Source of the DNA: CAZWBR01 sp964404205
GTDB taxonomy: Bacteria; Bacteroidota; Bacteroidia; Bacteroidales; Prolixibacteraceae
Direction: 5' to 3'
Length of the DNA: 27,788 nt
NCBI GenBank assembly: GCA_964404205.1
Contig: CAYOJD010000028.1
Location: 1-27,788 of the forward strand
Shown here piece after piece: positions 1 to 9,107 of the stretch (within the stretch, counting starts at the first letter, position 1; every line of letters begins with the position of its first letter). A program made the translations under genes and the position numbers. The notes under the pieces are model-generated. The model was not told the origin of the DNA. It made no database searches and saw only the letters and a list, made by a program, of their open reading frames with translations.

Positions 1-2213
1 TGCCTTTTTGTACGAAATGTATGGGCCCCAGCGACCCTGCAAGATTTTAATCTCCGGATCTTCCTTGTATGTTTTTAGTAATGACTTACTTACTTTTTCT
101 CGTTTTTCGCCAATCAATTCAGCTGCACGTTCAAGCGTTATGGTATAGGGGTCGTCAACTCCTTTTTTCAGAGATACGAAATTGGAATCGTGTCGGACAT
201 AAGGGCCAAATTTCCCAATTCCAACAGTCACTTTCTTGCCCTCGAATTCACCTAAATCGCGCGGAAGATCGAATAGTTTTATAGCCTCTTCGAGCAATAT
301 GGTTTCGATACTTTGACCCTGTTTCAAACTGGCAAACTGCGGTTTCTGTTCGCCATCTTCTGAGGCTTCGCCCAATTGGACAAAAGGGCCGAAGCGGCCA
401 ATCTTTACGGAGACCTGTTTACCGGTAGCGGGATCGACACCCAAAAGGCGCTCGCCTCGGGCACGCTCAGAGTTTGTCAGTGCCGTTTCAATTTGCTGGT
501 GGAAAGGATTGTAAAATTCGTCAATCATCTCATTCCAAATCAGCTTCCCTTCGGCAATCTCGTCGAACTGCTTCTCGACCGAGGCGGTAAAGTTATAGTC
601 AACAATCGGTTCGAAATGCTTCATCAGAAAATCGTTTACGACCAGGCCTATGTCAGTAGGAAAGAGTTTTGACTTTTCGGTTCCTGTGATTTCGGTTTTC
701 TCTTCTGTGGTGATTTTGCCGTTTTTTAAGGTCATCGACAGATAGTTACGCTCCGTACCCTGACGATCTTCCTTCACCACATATTCTCGTTGCTGAATGG
801 TCGTGATGGTTGGGGCATAGGTCGACGGGCGTCCGATGCCCAATTCTTCGAGTTTGCGTACCAGACTGGCTTCAGTATAGCGGGCCGGTTTCTGGGTGAA
901 GCGCTGCAATGCCTGAATCGACTCCGGAACCAACTGCTGTTTAATGGCCAGCGGTGGTAATAGCCCTTTGTCTTCTTCAGTCAAATCGTCGTCGTTCGAT
1001 TCAAGATAGACCCCCAGAAAACCATCGAATTTCAGCACCTCACCGGTTGCTGTAAACTGATCGGCTGCATTTGAAACGTCAATTGAAACAGTGGTACGTT
1101 CCAGTTCGGCATCAGCCATTTGTGAGGCCAGTGTCCGTTTCCATATCAAACTGTATAATTTTTGCTCCTGTGGTGTGGCATCGATCTCTTCCTGATCGAT
1201 ATAGGTTGGCCTGATGGCTTCGTGCGCTTCCTGGGCTCCTTTCGACTTGGTTTTATAATGTCTGATATTGACATATTGGGCTCCGTAAGCCTCGGTGATT
1301 TTCTTTTTGGCGCTGTTGATGGCCAATTGCGAAAGATTGGTCGAGTCGGTACGCATATAGGTAATGAATCCGCCCTCGTACAATCGTTGGGCAACCGACA
1401 TGGTCAGCGAAACCGGGAAACCCAGTTTGCGGCTGGCTTCCTGTTGTAAGGTTGATGTCGTAAAAGGTGCTGCCGGCGACTTCTTTGCCGGTTTTACCAC
1501 GATATCGTTAATGGTAAAATTGGCTGTTGCACACTTTTCAAGAAAAGACCGGGCTTGTTCTGCCGTCTCGAAACGGGTTGAACATTCGGCTTTCAGGAGG
1601 CTGTTCTTTCCGCTTTTCTCCGGGACTAAAAAGAGTGCCGTAATTTTAAAAAAAGGTAATGACTGGCTGTTGAAAATCTCGCGTTCACGTTCTACAATCA
1701 ACCTCACGGCAACCGATTGGACTCGTCCGGCCGAGAGGGATGGTTTTACTTTTTTCCACAGTACCGGCGAAATCTCGAACCCAACCAAACGGTCGAGAAC
1801 GCGACGGGCTTGCTGTGCATCGACCAAATCTTTGTTCAGCCGCCTTGGCGTTTTGATGGCGTGGAGAATGGCATCTTTGGTAATTTCATGAAAAACAATA
1901 CGGTTGGTTTTATCAGGGTCGAGTTTCAGGACTTCCATCAGGTGCCAGGCAATGGCCTCTCCTTCGCGGTCTTCATCGGAGGCTATCCACACCGTTTTTG
2001 AGGATTTGGCTAATTTCTTTAACTCGCTGACAACCTTCTTTTTATCGTCTGAAATAATATAATTGGGCTGATATTTATTATTAATATCGACACCGAAGTC
2101 TTTCTTGTCGAGGTCGCGGATATGCCCAAAACTCTNNNNNNNNNNTTCCCAAGATATTTTTCGATAGTTTTTGCCTTTGCCGGCGACTCAACGATGACCA
2201 GATTCTCTTCCAT
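1..2213 (-). CDS. topA: DNA topoisomerase I (partial; interrupted by an assembly gap)
   Basis: Type IA topoisomerase, which relaxes negative supercoils by breaking and passing one strand. The N-terminus MEENLVIVESPAKAKTIEKY is the family's Toprim start. After the N gap the frame continues with SFGHIRDLDKK, the Toprim acidic motif DEDREGEAIAWHL, VQSVAVRLIVERE, and the catalytic tyrosine in GGFITYMRTDSTNLS. The C-terminal part carries repeats of the GRFGPFV / GKFGPYV / GRWGPYI type, as in Bacteroidota TopA. The reading frame is open to base 1, so the C-terminus lies outside the window. The ATG frame and the downstream frame join only if the true gap length is 2 modulo 3; ten Ns break the frame artificially. 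I read this as an intact gene with missing sequence, not a pseudogene. Confidence 0.95.
2136..2145. other. Assembly gap (10 N) inside topA
   Basis: Ten consecutive N bases. They replace the stretch between EKYLG and SFGHI of topoisomerase I, where homologues have roughly seven residues. The placeholder length of 10 does not keep the frame, so the number of Ns is nominal. Confidence 0.99.
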
Positions 2214-2254
2214 CTTTTTTGGAATAATAGTTCAGGAACTTCCTGAAATTTTTG

Positions 2255-2287
2255 CAAAGTAAAGAAAATCACGATTTAAGTTCAAAA
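2255..2287 (-). promoter_or_regulatory. Putative topA promoter
   Basis: On the minus strand TTTTG (2287-2283) is followed after 20 nt by TTACTTTG (2262-2255), one mismatch from the Bacteroidota -7 consensus TAnnTTTG. Transcription would begin near 2248, giving a leader of about 35 nt before the topA ATG at 2213. A perfect 7-bp inverted repeat lies at the predicted start site (2231-2247). Confidence 0.45.
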
Positions 2288-2384
2288 TGTTTTAGCCGGG
2301 TAATTTCCCAGTTTCTACAAAAAACAAATGCAAATGTTTGATAATTAAATGATTTAAGGTGTAAATTAGTTCCCTAAAATAAAA

Positions 2385-2415
2385 TTCACCGACAGTTGCA
2401 AAGCGTGTCGGTGAA
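2385..2415 (-). terminator. Terminator after the TonB-dependent receptor
   Basis: TTCACCGACA (2385-2394) and TGTCGGTGAA (2406-2415) form a perfect 10-bp stem with an 11-nt loop. Read on the minus strand the stem is followed by a T-rich run (ATTTTATTTTA). It lies 40 nt past the receptor stop, between that gene and topA. Confidence 0.7.
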
Positions 2416-2454
2416 CATATATATTGTATCCGTTTTTTTATTTCTGTGCGATAA

Positions 2455-4842
2455 TTAGAAGTCAATCATAATGCCCAATGTGGGCAATACGGTACCGGAA
2501 TCGTTTTTGATTTTCTTTAACAGATAACGAGTCGGGTCGTCGGGATCGGTAGCTGGCATACCCGAGGCATCGGTCTGCAAAATGTATTCATCAGGTTGTT
2601 CCGCTTTGAAATTGTATGCGTTTTGAATATCGAAATAAAACATCAATGACCATTTTTTAAAGTAGTACGACTTGTCTACACGTAAGTCCAACTGGTGAAA
2701 AGCTTTTAACCGCTCCTGATTGAAACGGCCATAGTCGGGATATGCCTTGCCCTGTGCATCCCAGGCCTCCTTGACCGACGAGCGTTCGAGATCATAGGGC
2801 GTGTAAGGTGCCCCGCCGACATAACGCCATTTGAACCCGAAGTCCCAGTTTTTACGAAACGATCGGGTGGCTGTAATGGAAAAAAGGCTGCGATTGTCCC
2901 ACGATGAGGGAATATATTCCCCGGCGATATTGGTAAATTCGCTGCGGACAAATGTGTAAGTAGCCACTCCGCTGAACCCAAACCACTCTTTAAACCTTGC
3001 CAGGAATTCAATACCATAGGCTTTCCCTTTGCTGTCAGGGCGCACTTCTTCGTCGCCGTAAACACCATAGTCGGCACCCTTGCTGGCCAGCGATACCGAA
3101 TCGTTGACGGAAAAGGGATAGTTGTTGTATTGTTTGAAAAAGCCTTCGACTGCCAATTGGGTTTTGTCTCCGGGACGGAAATCGAAACCCGCAACGTAAT
3201 GGTTGACATTAATATATTGTATACCGTTCGATTTGTTAACCAGCTTGCCGCCGTTGTTGCGATAGCCAAGTGTGGTATAGGAGGGTAGCTGGTTATAACG
3301 GCCAATGTTCAGATTGGCCGATAACGCCTGAGTCAATTTGTAACTGGCCGAAAAGCGGGGCGATAAATTTTCAAGTAAGTTAGACATGCGATTCGAATAG
3401 CTGCTCCCGTCGGCACGCAACCCAAGCGAAAGCAATAGGCGGTCGCCCGCAAAATCGTGGCTTACCTGACCAAAAAAGGCATATTTAAAGAAGTCGAGCG
3501 ACGAATCGTAATTGAAATCAATTGTTTCATCGCCTGTAAAAAGCTTTCTAAATGTTTCGTTTCGGTACTGTACATACTGTAAATCGGCTCCATAATTCAT
3601 TTTAAAGCCATTGTCCGAACGGTAGTTGTGTTCATATCTGAATTTATTCTCCGTTTCGCGCGACCGGTAGTCAAGAATTTTATTTCCATCCACTTCTATA
3701 TTGTCGCGATACTTCACCGAGGTGTTGTTCAGCTCATTGCGGCTCAAAACAAAAGTGTTGTTCCCTTTTTCGTTAAAATGTTTCAATACAGCGCCAAATG
3801 TGTAGCTCCATTGATCGTTGTCAGGCAAATAGCCAAGCAAATATCGTTGGTCTTCAGTCTCGTTGGCATCGAGGTTCAGACTAAACTGATCGATGGCCCC
3901 AAGCCCGATGACCGAGAGTTCAAGTTTATCGTTCAGCTTTGTTTTTATTTTGAACTGCATATCATTGTATGTCGGAAGAAAAGGCAGTTCAAGGGTTTTG
4001 AACAATAGCTGAAGGTACGAACGCCGGATGGATGCCAGATAAGTTGTTTTGGGCGAAAGCGGTCCTTCGGCAGCGAAGGCCAAATCGGATGCACCTACGG
4101 TGGCCCTGAATTTTGATTTTTCGGAGTCGGCTTCTTTATGGCTGAATTCCAACACCGAACTCATCGCATTTCCTCGTGAAGCAGGGAACGCGCCGGAAAA
4201 GAAATTGACCTCGCGGATAAAATCGACATTGATAATGCCTACTGGGCCACCCGAAGCCCCTTGAGTGGCAAAATGGTTTAGGTTGGGAATTTCAATCCCG
4301 TCGAGATAAAACCGGTTCTCGCTTGGTCCGCCACCGCGTACAATCACATCGTTGCGGAATGCCGGTGTCGACGAAACCCCCGGAAACGACTGGATAACTT
4401 TTGAGATGTCGCGGTTGCCGCCCGGGTTTTTCTCAATCTCGTCGATGCCAATGGTGCGAAGCGAATTCGGGCTCTCTTCTCTTTTCGGAAACAAAGTTGG
4501 CCTGACGGTAATCTCCCCAATATCGACACTTTGCTCTTCGAGTGGAATGTCGAGCGTTGCCCCGCTGCTGAGGGTTATCCTGAAGGTCTCCGAAACATAG
4601 GTTTTATAACCAATTGCCGAAACCTGAACCTGATAAAACCCGGGTTGCAGGCTGCCTATCGCGAAAACCCCTTGTTCGTTGGTATTGGTCCCATTGGTAG
4701 TTTTCAGAATCACCACGGTGGCAAACTCTACGGGTTGATTGTTTTTACTGTTATGTACCCGGCCCTTAATCTGACCGGAGTAATCCTGTGCATACAAAAA
4801 ATGACTGCTAACAGTTATAAGTATGAGGAATAAATATTTCAT
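2455..4842 (-). CDS. TonB-dependent outer-membrane receptor with carboxypeptidase-like regulatory domain
   Basis: 795-residue outer-membrane active transporter of the TonB-dependent family; the substrate cannot be told from sequence. Residues 1-18 are a signal peptide (cut near LYA-QD). About 23-105 is a carboxypeptidase D regulatory-like beta-sandwich (GRVHNSKNNQPVEFATV). The plug follows from about 125 to 230 (DVIVRGGGPSENRFYLDGIE is the typical plug core). The rest is the beta-barrel, ending in a terminal phenylalanine as usual for outer-membrane barrels. It is shorter than SusC proteins, has no SusD partner beside it, and no sigma/anti-sigma pair adjoins it. It appears monocistronic, with its own terminator and an operator-like dyad upstream. 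It resembles the many orphan TonB receptors of Bacteroidota; a siderophore, metal or peptide substrate is equally possible. Confidence 0.93.
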   Translation of the reverse strand: MKYLFLILITVSSHFLYAQDYSGQIKGRVHNSKNNQPVEFATVVILKTTNGTNTNEQGVFAIGSLQPGFYQVQVSAIGYKTYVSETFRITLSSGATLDIPLEEQSVDIGEITVRPTLFPKREESPNSLRTIGIDEIEKNPGGNRDISKVIQSFPGVSSTPAFRNDVIVRGGGPSENRFYLDGIEIPNLNHFATQGASGGPVGIINVDFIREVNFFSGAFPASRGNAMSSVLEFSHKEADSEKSKFRATVGASDLAFAAEGPLSPKTTYLASIRRSYLQLLFKTLELPFLPTYNDMQFKIKTKLNDKLELSVIGLGAIDQFSLNLDANETEDQRYLLGYLPDNDQWSYTFGAVLKHFNEKGNNTFVLSRNELNNTSVKYRDNIEVDGNKILDYRSRETENKFRYEHNYRSDNGFKMNYGADLQYVQYRNETFRKLFTGDETIDFNYDSSLDFFKYAFFGQVSHDFAGDRLLLSLGLRADGSSYSNRMSNLLENLSPRFSASYKLTQALSANLNIGRYNQLPSYTTLGYRNNGGKLVNKSNGIQYINVNHYVAGFDFRPGDKTQLAVEGFFKQYNNYPFSVNDSVSLASKGADYGVYGDEEVRPDSKGKAYGIEFLARFKEWFGFSGVATYTFVRSEFTNIAGEYIPSSWDNRSLFSITATRSFRKNWDFGFKWRYVGGAPYTPYDLERSSVKEAWDAQGKAYPDYGRFNQERLKAFHQLDLRVDKSYYFKKWSLMFYFDIQNAYNFKAEQPDEYILQTDASGMPATDPDDPTRYLLKKIKNDSGTVLPTLGIMIDF

Positions 4843-4892
4843 TTCGCCTGATGTTTTATATTTTGTTCTGACAGATTAACGTTTAACAAGCG

Positions 4893-4916
4893 CAAAAGTT
4901 AACATTATGATGTTAA
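4893..4916 (-). promoter_or_regulatory. Operator-like dyad over the putative receptor promoter
   Basis: TTAACAT (4899-4905), TATG, ATGTTAA (4910-4916) is a perfect 7-bp inverted repeat with a 4-nt spacer. On the minus strand it runs into TAACTTTTG (4901-4893), which resembles a -7 box with one extra base. The start would be near 4886, about 45 nt before the receptor ATG. No good -33 box is visible, which would suit an activator- or repressor-controlled promoter. The region is AT-rich, so chance cannot be excluded. Confidence 0.3.
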
Positions 4917-5283
4917 TTTATTTTTCTTAAAAGTTAAACACATCATTGCGGGGGTCAAACATAAACTCGAAAATCACATCAACGATAAAATTGCTCAATG
5001 AATCACAACGAAGCCTGGAGGCAAGTTACAGCATCGCTAAACCAACTCCGCATCAACTCCTCGTTTAAAGGGTCTGTTTGCGCAGTTGAAATGGATTTCA
5101 ACCTTTTATTATTTCGTGTCTAACCTAATGTTTTGATCGAAATCTTATTATCTCTTTTGGAAATTAGATTGTTTACTGTTATCCGGTTTCGGGTTATAAT
5201 CATTTTGTCTATTTTTATGCAACTGCACAGGATGGGTTCTACTGGCAAGTTTGCACGGCGGTTATTCTAATTAAAAGAATGAT

Positions 5284-5409
5284 TTAATGTTCTTTTTGGC
5301 TGCTGCTTTCAGGAGGGAGTAAGGAAAAGGTTTTAGCTTTCTCTGCCTCGAGTTTTAATGCCTCCGGCTTCCCTTTTTCCCGTCGGGCTTGTTTGTAAAG
5401 ATTGCCCAC
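5284..5409 (-). CDS. Possible small ORF or gene remnant (41 aa)
   Basis: A GTG-started frame of 41 residues, beginning VGNLYKQARREKGKPEALKL and ending QKEH followed by TAA. It is charged and helix-like, with no signal peptide and no recognised domain. A TGA lies four codons upstream of the GTG, so there is no ATG start. It could be a small basic protein, the leftover C-terminus of a decayed gene, or chance. It does not overlap the hydrolase if that gene starts at 5453. Confidence 0.2.
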   Translation of the reverse strand: MGNLYKQARREKGKPEALKLEAEKAKTFSLLPPESSSQKEH

Positions 5410-5452
5410 CGTGTGTTTTTTTCATATGATCAGTTTTTTGAACCGTACAACC

Positions 5453-6277
5453 ATGACAGACATTCAGATATACGGCAGCGGGCCAACTATTTTACTGCTT
5501 CACAGTTTTTGGGGCAGTTCGCAACTGTTCAATACAATGGTTGAGTCATTGGCCGATGAGGGATATCAGATAATTTGTGCCGATTTTCCCGGCCACGGAG
5601 ATTCTCCGGTGCCAGTTGAACCGTATCATTTTGAATCGCTTGCCCGTTTGTTGGAACAAAGGCTCTCGGATATGGGAATTGAAAAATTGTTTTCGATAAT
5701 CGGCCACTCGATGGGCGGTTATTTGGCGCAAGCGTTTGCGTCGCAATTTCCGCACAAGACCGGTTCGCTGGTATTGCTTCATTCGCCCATGCAACCGGCC
5801 GATGCCGAAAGTATCAGGCTGCGGACGAAAGAGGCTTCTTTTCTTCGAAGCGGTAAAAAAGAGTTGTGGTTACGGTCGGTGTTATCATCGAATTTTGCCC
5901 CCGGAAACGAAATAAAATTTGCTGGTGCTTACCAATTGCTGGGCAAGATAAGCCGTCAGGTCACAGTCGAAGGGGCGTTGGCCGCGATTGAAGCCATCAA
6001 TGCCCGTTGTGATTATCGTTTATTTTTTGAAAAGGCTGGGTTGCCAATGTTGGTGATAGTGGGGCAGCACGATCGGGTGTATGCTGCGGGGCCTATGGTA
6101 GCCGATGCTACCCGTATCCCTCAGGCCCAAATTGTTGTGTTAAGTGAATCAGGCCATTTGGGTTTTATTGAACAGGAAGCGGAATGTTTGTGTCAAATCA
6201 TCGGTTTTTTGAGAGAGAAGCCAAAAAGGGAATCGGTCAGTGACCCAACGCACAATCGAAGCTTAGAAACAATATAA
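5453..6277 (+). CDS. Alpha/beta hydrolase
   Basis: Cytoplasmic alpha/beta-hydrolase-fold enzyme of about 274 residues, esterase- or lipase-like; the substrate is unknown. The fold shows in order: the oxyanion strand LLLHSFWGSS, DFPGHGDSP, the nucleophile elbow GHSMGG (Ser86), the acid in VGQHDRVY (Asp207) and the histidine in SGHLGFIE (His235), a complete catalytic triad. I chose the ATG at 5453 (MTDIQIYGSG) because the first strand starts right after it. In-frame starts at 5426 (ATG) and 5402 (TTG) would add residues the family does not need. It stands alone: divergent from the receptor, with 110 nt and a separate promoter before sdhC. Confidence 0.88.
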   Translation: MTDIQIYGSGPTILLLHSFWGSSQLFNTMVESLADEGYQIICADFPGHGDSPVPVEPYHFESLARLLEQRLSDMGIEKLFSIIGHSMGGYLAQAFASQFPHKTGSLVLLHSPMQPADAESIRLRTKEASFLRSGKKELWLRSVLSSNFAPGNEIKFAGAYQLLGKISRQVTVEGALAAIEAINARCDYRLFFEKAGLPMLVIVGQHDRVYAAGPMVADATRIPQAQIVVLSESGHLGFIEQEAECLCQIIGFLREKPKRESVSDPTHNRSLETI

Positions 6278-6299
6278 ATTACAAAGCTTGCTCAAATCA

Positions 6300-6332
6300 T
6301 GTTGTAAAGCATTTTCCCAAAGTCTAATTTTG
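6300..6332 (+). promoter_or_regulatory. Promoter of the sdhCAB operon
   Basis: TGTTG (6300-6304) is followed after 20 nt by TAATTTTG (6325-6332), an exact match to the Bacteroidota -7 consensus TAnnTTTG. The predicted start is near 6339, about 49 nt before the sdhC ATG at 6388. Confidence 0.65.
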
Positions 6333-6387
6333 TACTGAAAATTAAAAAATGTTTATTACGCTAAATAATTATTAAAATCAAGTACTT

Positions 6388-7071
6388 ATGAGCAGTTTCA
6401 TGAACGCCTCGATTGGGCGGAAAGTATTTATGAGTATCACAGGGCTATTTTTGATTGTGTTCCTGTGCGTTCACCTCACATTGAACCTGTTCCTGACCTT
6501 CGATGAGACAGGAAATTTGTTCAATCTTGCCGCGCATTTTATGGCAACCAACCCTTTGATTAAGATAATGGAACCCGTGCTTGCGCTGGGCTTTATCATC
6601 CACATCATTTGGTCGGGCTGGATTACTTTAACCAACATGAAGGCCCGTCCGCAGAGTTACAACTCGGGCGACAAGCTGCTTAGCTGGTGGGCTCCTTCGA
6701 AAAACATGTTCATTCTTGGTGGAATGGTCCTGGTTTTTCTGGTTCTTCACCTGATGCACTTCTACGTTAAAATGAAATTCACCGGCGACCCGCTGTTGGA
6801 AGAGGTAACGGTTAATGGTGTTCAGATGCACAATGCTTACAAGCTGGTTTCTGATCTTTTCATCAACTATCCGTTGTATGATTTGTTTTACGTGGCAGGT
6901 GCTATCCTTGTAGGGTTGCATATTTCGCATGGTTTCTGGAGTGCCTTCCAAACCATTGGCCTGAGCAACAGTGTATGGATGAAACGGTTGAAATTTTTGG
7001 CCTATTTCTTTGCCATTGTAATTGCAGCCGGATTTGCCTATATCCCGCTTTTCTTCCTCATCAAATTCTAA
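6388..7071 (+). CDS. sdhC: Succinate dehydrogenase/fumarate reductase cytochrome b subunit
   Basis: Membrane anchor that carries heme b and passes electrons between menaquinone and the iron-sulfur subunit. The 227-residue protein has five hydrophobic helices (about 14-34, 60-82, 105-126, 160-185, 203-225). Histidines in or near these helices, His29, His72, His121/124 and His178/181, fit the four axial ligands of the di-heme type B family (Wolinella FrdC, Bacillus SdhC). Start ATG at 6388 lies about 49 nt from a clear promoter. It is the first gene of a C-A-B operon, 24 nt before sdhA. In Bacteroidota this complex is often called Frd and may run in either direction; sequence alone does not decide. 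Confidence 0.95.
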   Translation: MSSFMNASIGRKVFMSITGLFLIVFLCVHLTLNLFLTFDETGNLFNLAAHFMATNPLIKIMEPVLALGFIIHIIWSGWITLTNMKARPQSYNSGDKLLSWWAPSKNMFILGGMVLVFLVLHLMHFYVKMKFTGDPLLEEVTVNGVQMHNAYKLVSDLFINYPLYDLFYVAGAILVGLHISHGFWSAFQTIGLSNSVWMKRLKFLAYFFAIVIAAGFAYIPLFFLIKF

Positions 7072-7095
7072 ATCTTACAATAAAGGATACAAGAT

Positions 7096-9036
7096 ATGAG
7101 CACCTTAAATTCAAAGATACCCGCCGGGCCCGTTCAACAGAAATGGTCAACCCACAAAGCCAAAATTAAAGTGGTTAGCCCGGCCAACAAACGTAAACTC
7201 GAAGTGATTGTAGTTGGAACCGGTTTGGCTGGCGCTTCGGCTGCCGCATCACTCTCGGAACTTGGCTACAACGTAAAAGCATTTTGTTATCAGGACAGCC
7301 CGCGCCGTGCACACTCTATTGCTGCACAAGGGGGTATCAATGCTGCTAAAAACTATCAAAACGACAACGACTCGGTTTACCGGTTGTTTTACGATACGGT
7401 TAAAGGTGGTGACTATCGTGCCCGCGAAGGCAATGTCTACCGTTTGGCCGAAGTTTCGCCCAATATTATCGATCAGTGCGTGGCTCAGGGCGTTCCGTTT
7501 GCCCGTGAATACGGAGGTTTGCTTTCCAACCGTTCGTTTGGTGGGGTATTGGTAAGCCGTACGTTTTATGCCCGTGGCCAGACAGGTCAACAGTTGTTGC
7601 TTGGAGCCTATTCGGCATTGAACCGTCAGATTCACGAAGGGGGTGTAAAAATGTATACCCGTCACGAAATGCTCGACCTCGTCGTTATCGACGGGAAAGC
7701 ACGTGGTATCATTGCCCGCGATATGGTGACCGGCGAGGTTAAACGTTTTGGCGCCCATGCCGTGGTAATTGCCACCGGCGGTTACGGAAACGTATTCTTC
7801 CTTTCGACCAATGCAATGGGATGTAATGGTTCGGCGGCCTGGGTTTGCTACAAGAAAGGGGCATTCTTTGCCAATCCTTGTTTTGTTCAGATTCACCCCA
7901 CCTGTATTCCGGTTCACGGTTCACAGCAGTCGAAACTGACATTGATGTCGGAATCGTTGCGTAACGATGGCCGTGTATGGGTTCCCAAAAAACTGGAAGA
8001 TGCCGATGCAATCCGTCAGGGCAAGAAAAGCCCGAACGATATTGCAGACGACGATCGCGATTTCTATCTCGAAAGAAGATATCCTTCGTATGGAAATCTT
8101 GTTCCACGTGACGTTGCTTCGCGTGCTGCGAAAGAACGCTGTGATGCCGGATTTGGTGTAAATGCCGAAGGTAAAGCTGTTTATCTCGATTTTAAATATG
8201 CTATTCAGCGTCTGGGCCACGATGTGATTGCCAAGCGTTACGGTAATCTTTTCCAGATGTACGAAAAAATTACCGATGTCGATCCATATAAAAATCCGAT
8301 GCAAATCTATCCTGCTATCCACTACACGATGGGTGGCACCTGGGTCGATTACAACTTGATGACAACCATCCCCGGTTTGTATGCCATCGGCGAAGCCAAC
8401 TTCTCCGATCACGGAGCCAACCGTTTGGGTGCCTCGGCTTTGATGCAGGGTTTGGCTGACGGATATTTTGTACTGCCTTATACCATTGGCGATTACCTCG
8501 CCGGCGAAATCATGGTCCCCAAAATGGATATTAATCATCCTGAATTTGTGAAGACCGAAAAGGCGGTGAACGAACGTCTCGAGAAATTGTACAATATCAA
8601 AGGCAAAACCCCGGTGGACCATTTCCACAAAAAGCTGGGAACCATTATGTGGGATTATGTCGGGATGTCGCGCAATGCCGAAGGACTTCAACTGGCGATT
8701 GCTGAGATCAAAAAACTTCGCAAAGAATTTTATTCCGATCTGCTTGTCCCGGGTGAGATGAAAAATGTCAATCCGGAACTTGAAAAGGCTGGTCGTGTAG
8801 CTGACTTCATTGAATTGGGCGAACTGATGGCGCGCGATGCACTCAACCGCAACGAGTCGTGCGGTGGTCACTTCCGCGAAGAATCTTCGACCGAAGAGGG
8901 AGAGGCCAAACGCGACGACGCCAACTACGCTTATGTTTCAGCCTGGGAATTCAAAGGTGTCGATGAAGAACCGGTGCTGCACAAGGAAGATTTGGTTTTC
9001 GAAACTATTGAATTAACGCAGAGAAGTTATAAATAA
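7096..9036 (+). CDS. sdhA: Succinate dehydrogenase/fumarate reductase flavoprotein subunit
   Basis: Catalytic subunit interconverting succinate and fumarate on the inner face of the membrane. The 646-residue protein has the FAD Rossmann motif VVGTGLAGASAAASLSELG (about 39-57). His73 in RRAHSIAAQGGINAA is the residue that carries covalent FAD in this family. Substrate-site motifs IHPTCIP, SESLRNDGRVW, IHYTMGGTW and the arginine in HGANRLGAS are all present. Its length and the C-A-B order match the type B (Wolinella/Bacteroides-like) enzymes. sdhB follows after 71 nt. No sdhE-like FAD assembly factor is seen in the window. The gene appears intact. Confidence 0.97.
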   Translation: MSTLNSKIPAGPVQQKWSTHKAKIKVVSPANKRKLEVIVVGTGLAGASAAASLSELGYNVKAFCYQDSPRRAHSIAAQGGINAAKNYQNDNDSVYRLFYDTVKGGDYRAREGNVYRLAEVSPNIIDQCVAQGVPFAREYGGLLSNRSFGGVLVSRTFYARGQTGQQLLLGAYSALNRQIHEGGVKMYTRHEMLDLVVIDGKARGIIARDMVTGEVKRFGAHAVVIATGGYGNVFFLSTNAMGCNGSAAWVCYKKGAFFANPCFVQIHPTCIPVHGSQQSKLTLMSESLRNDGRVWVPKKLEDADAIRQGKKSPNDIADDDRDFYLERRYPSYGNLVPRDVASRAAKERCDAGFGVNAEGKAVYLDFKYAIQRLGHDVIAKRYGNLFQMYEKITDVDPYKNPMQIYPAIHYTMGGTWVDYNLMTTIPGLYAIGEANFSDHGANRLGASALMQGLADGYFVLPYTIGDYLAGEIMVPKMDINHPEFVKTEKAVNERLEKLYNIKGKTPVDHFHKKLGTIMWDYVGMSRNAEGLQLAIAEIKKLRKEFYSDLLVPGEMKNVNPELEKAGRVADFIELGELMARDALNRNESCGGHFREESSTEEGEAKRDDANYAYVSAWEFKGVDEEPVLHKEDLVFETIELTQRSYK

Positions 9037-9107
9037 GACAATCAGATGCGCCCTATCCGGTTGGATTCAGTCGGGTTGGGCCGTCAAACGTTCAAAAATC
9101 AAAAGAA

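Larger units (their letters stand above)
4843..5452. other. Intergenic region between receptor and hydrolase
   Basis: About 610 bases between two divergently oriented genes. Apart from the dyad at 4899-4916 and a doubtful small minus-strand ORF at 5284-5409, I see no RNA gene, repeat or recognisable protein. Roughly 4900-5280 is AT-rich and stop-dense in all frames. Confidence 0.5.

Noticed and set aside
1162..2001. Plus-strand frames opposite topA
   Set aside because: Basic, low-complexity translations with no motifs, lying wholly inside the topA frame; shadows.
1..2213. topA as a frameshifted pseudogene
   Set aside because: The only break is at the N gap; both sides carry intact family motifs and no stop codons.
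4555..4566. SGAT at residues 93-96 of the orphan TonB receptor as an ApbE flavin-attachment site
   Set aside because: It lies in a beta-strand of the regulatory domain (TLSSGATLDIP) and lacks the aspartate normally three residues before the Ser/Thr-Gly-Ala-Thr; it is probably chance.
7249..8871. Long minus-strand frames opposite sdhA
   Set aside because: sdhA is unmistakable on plus; the minus translations show no family pattern and arise from codon bias.
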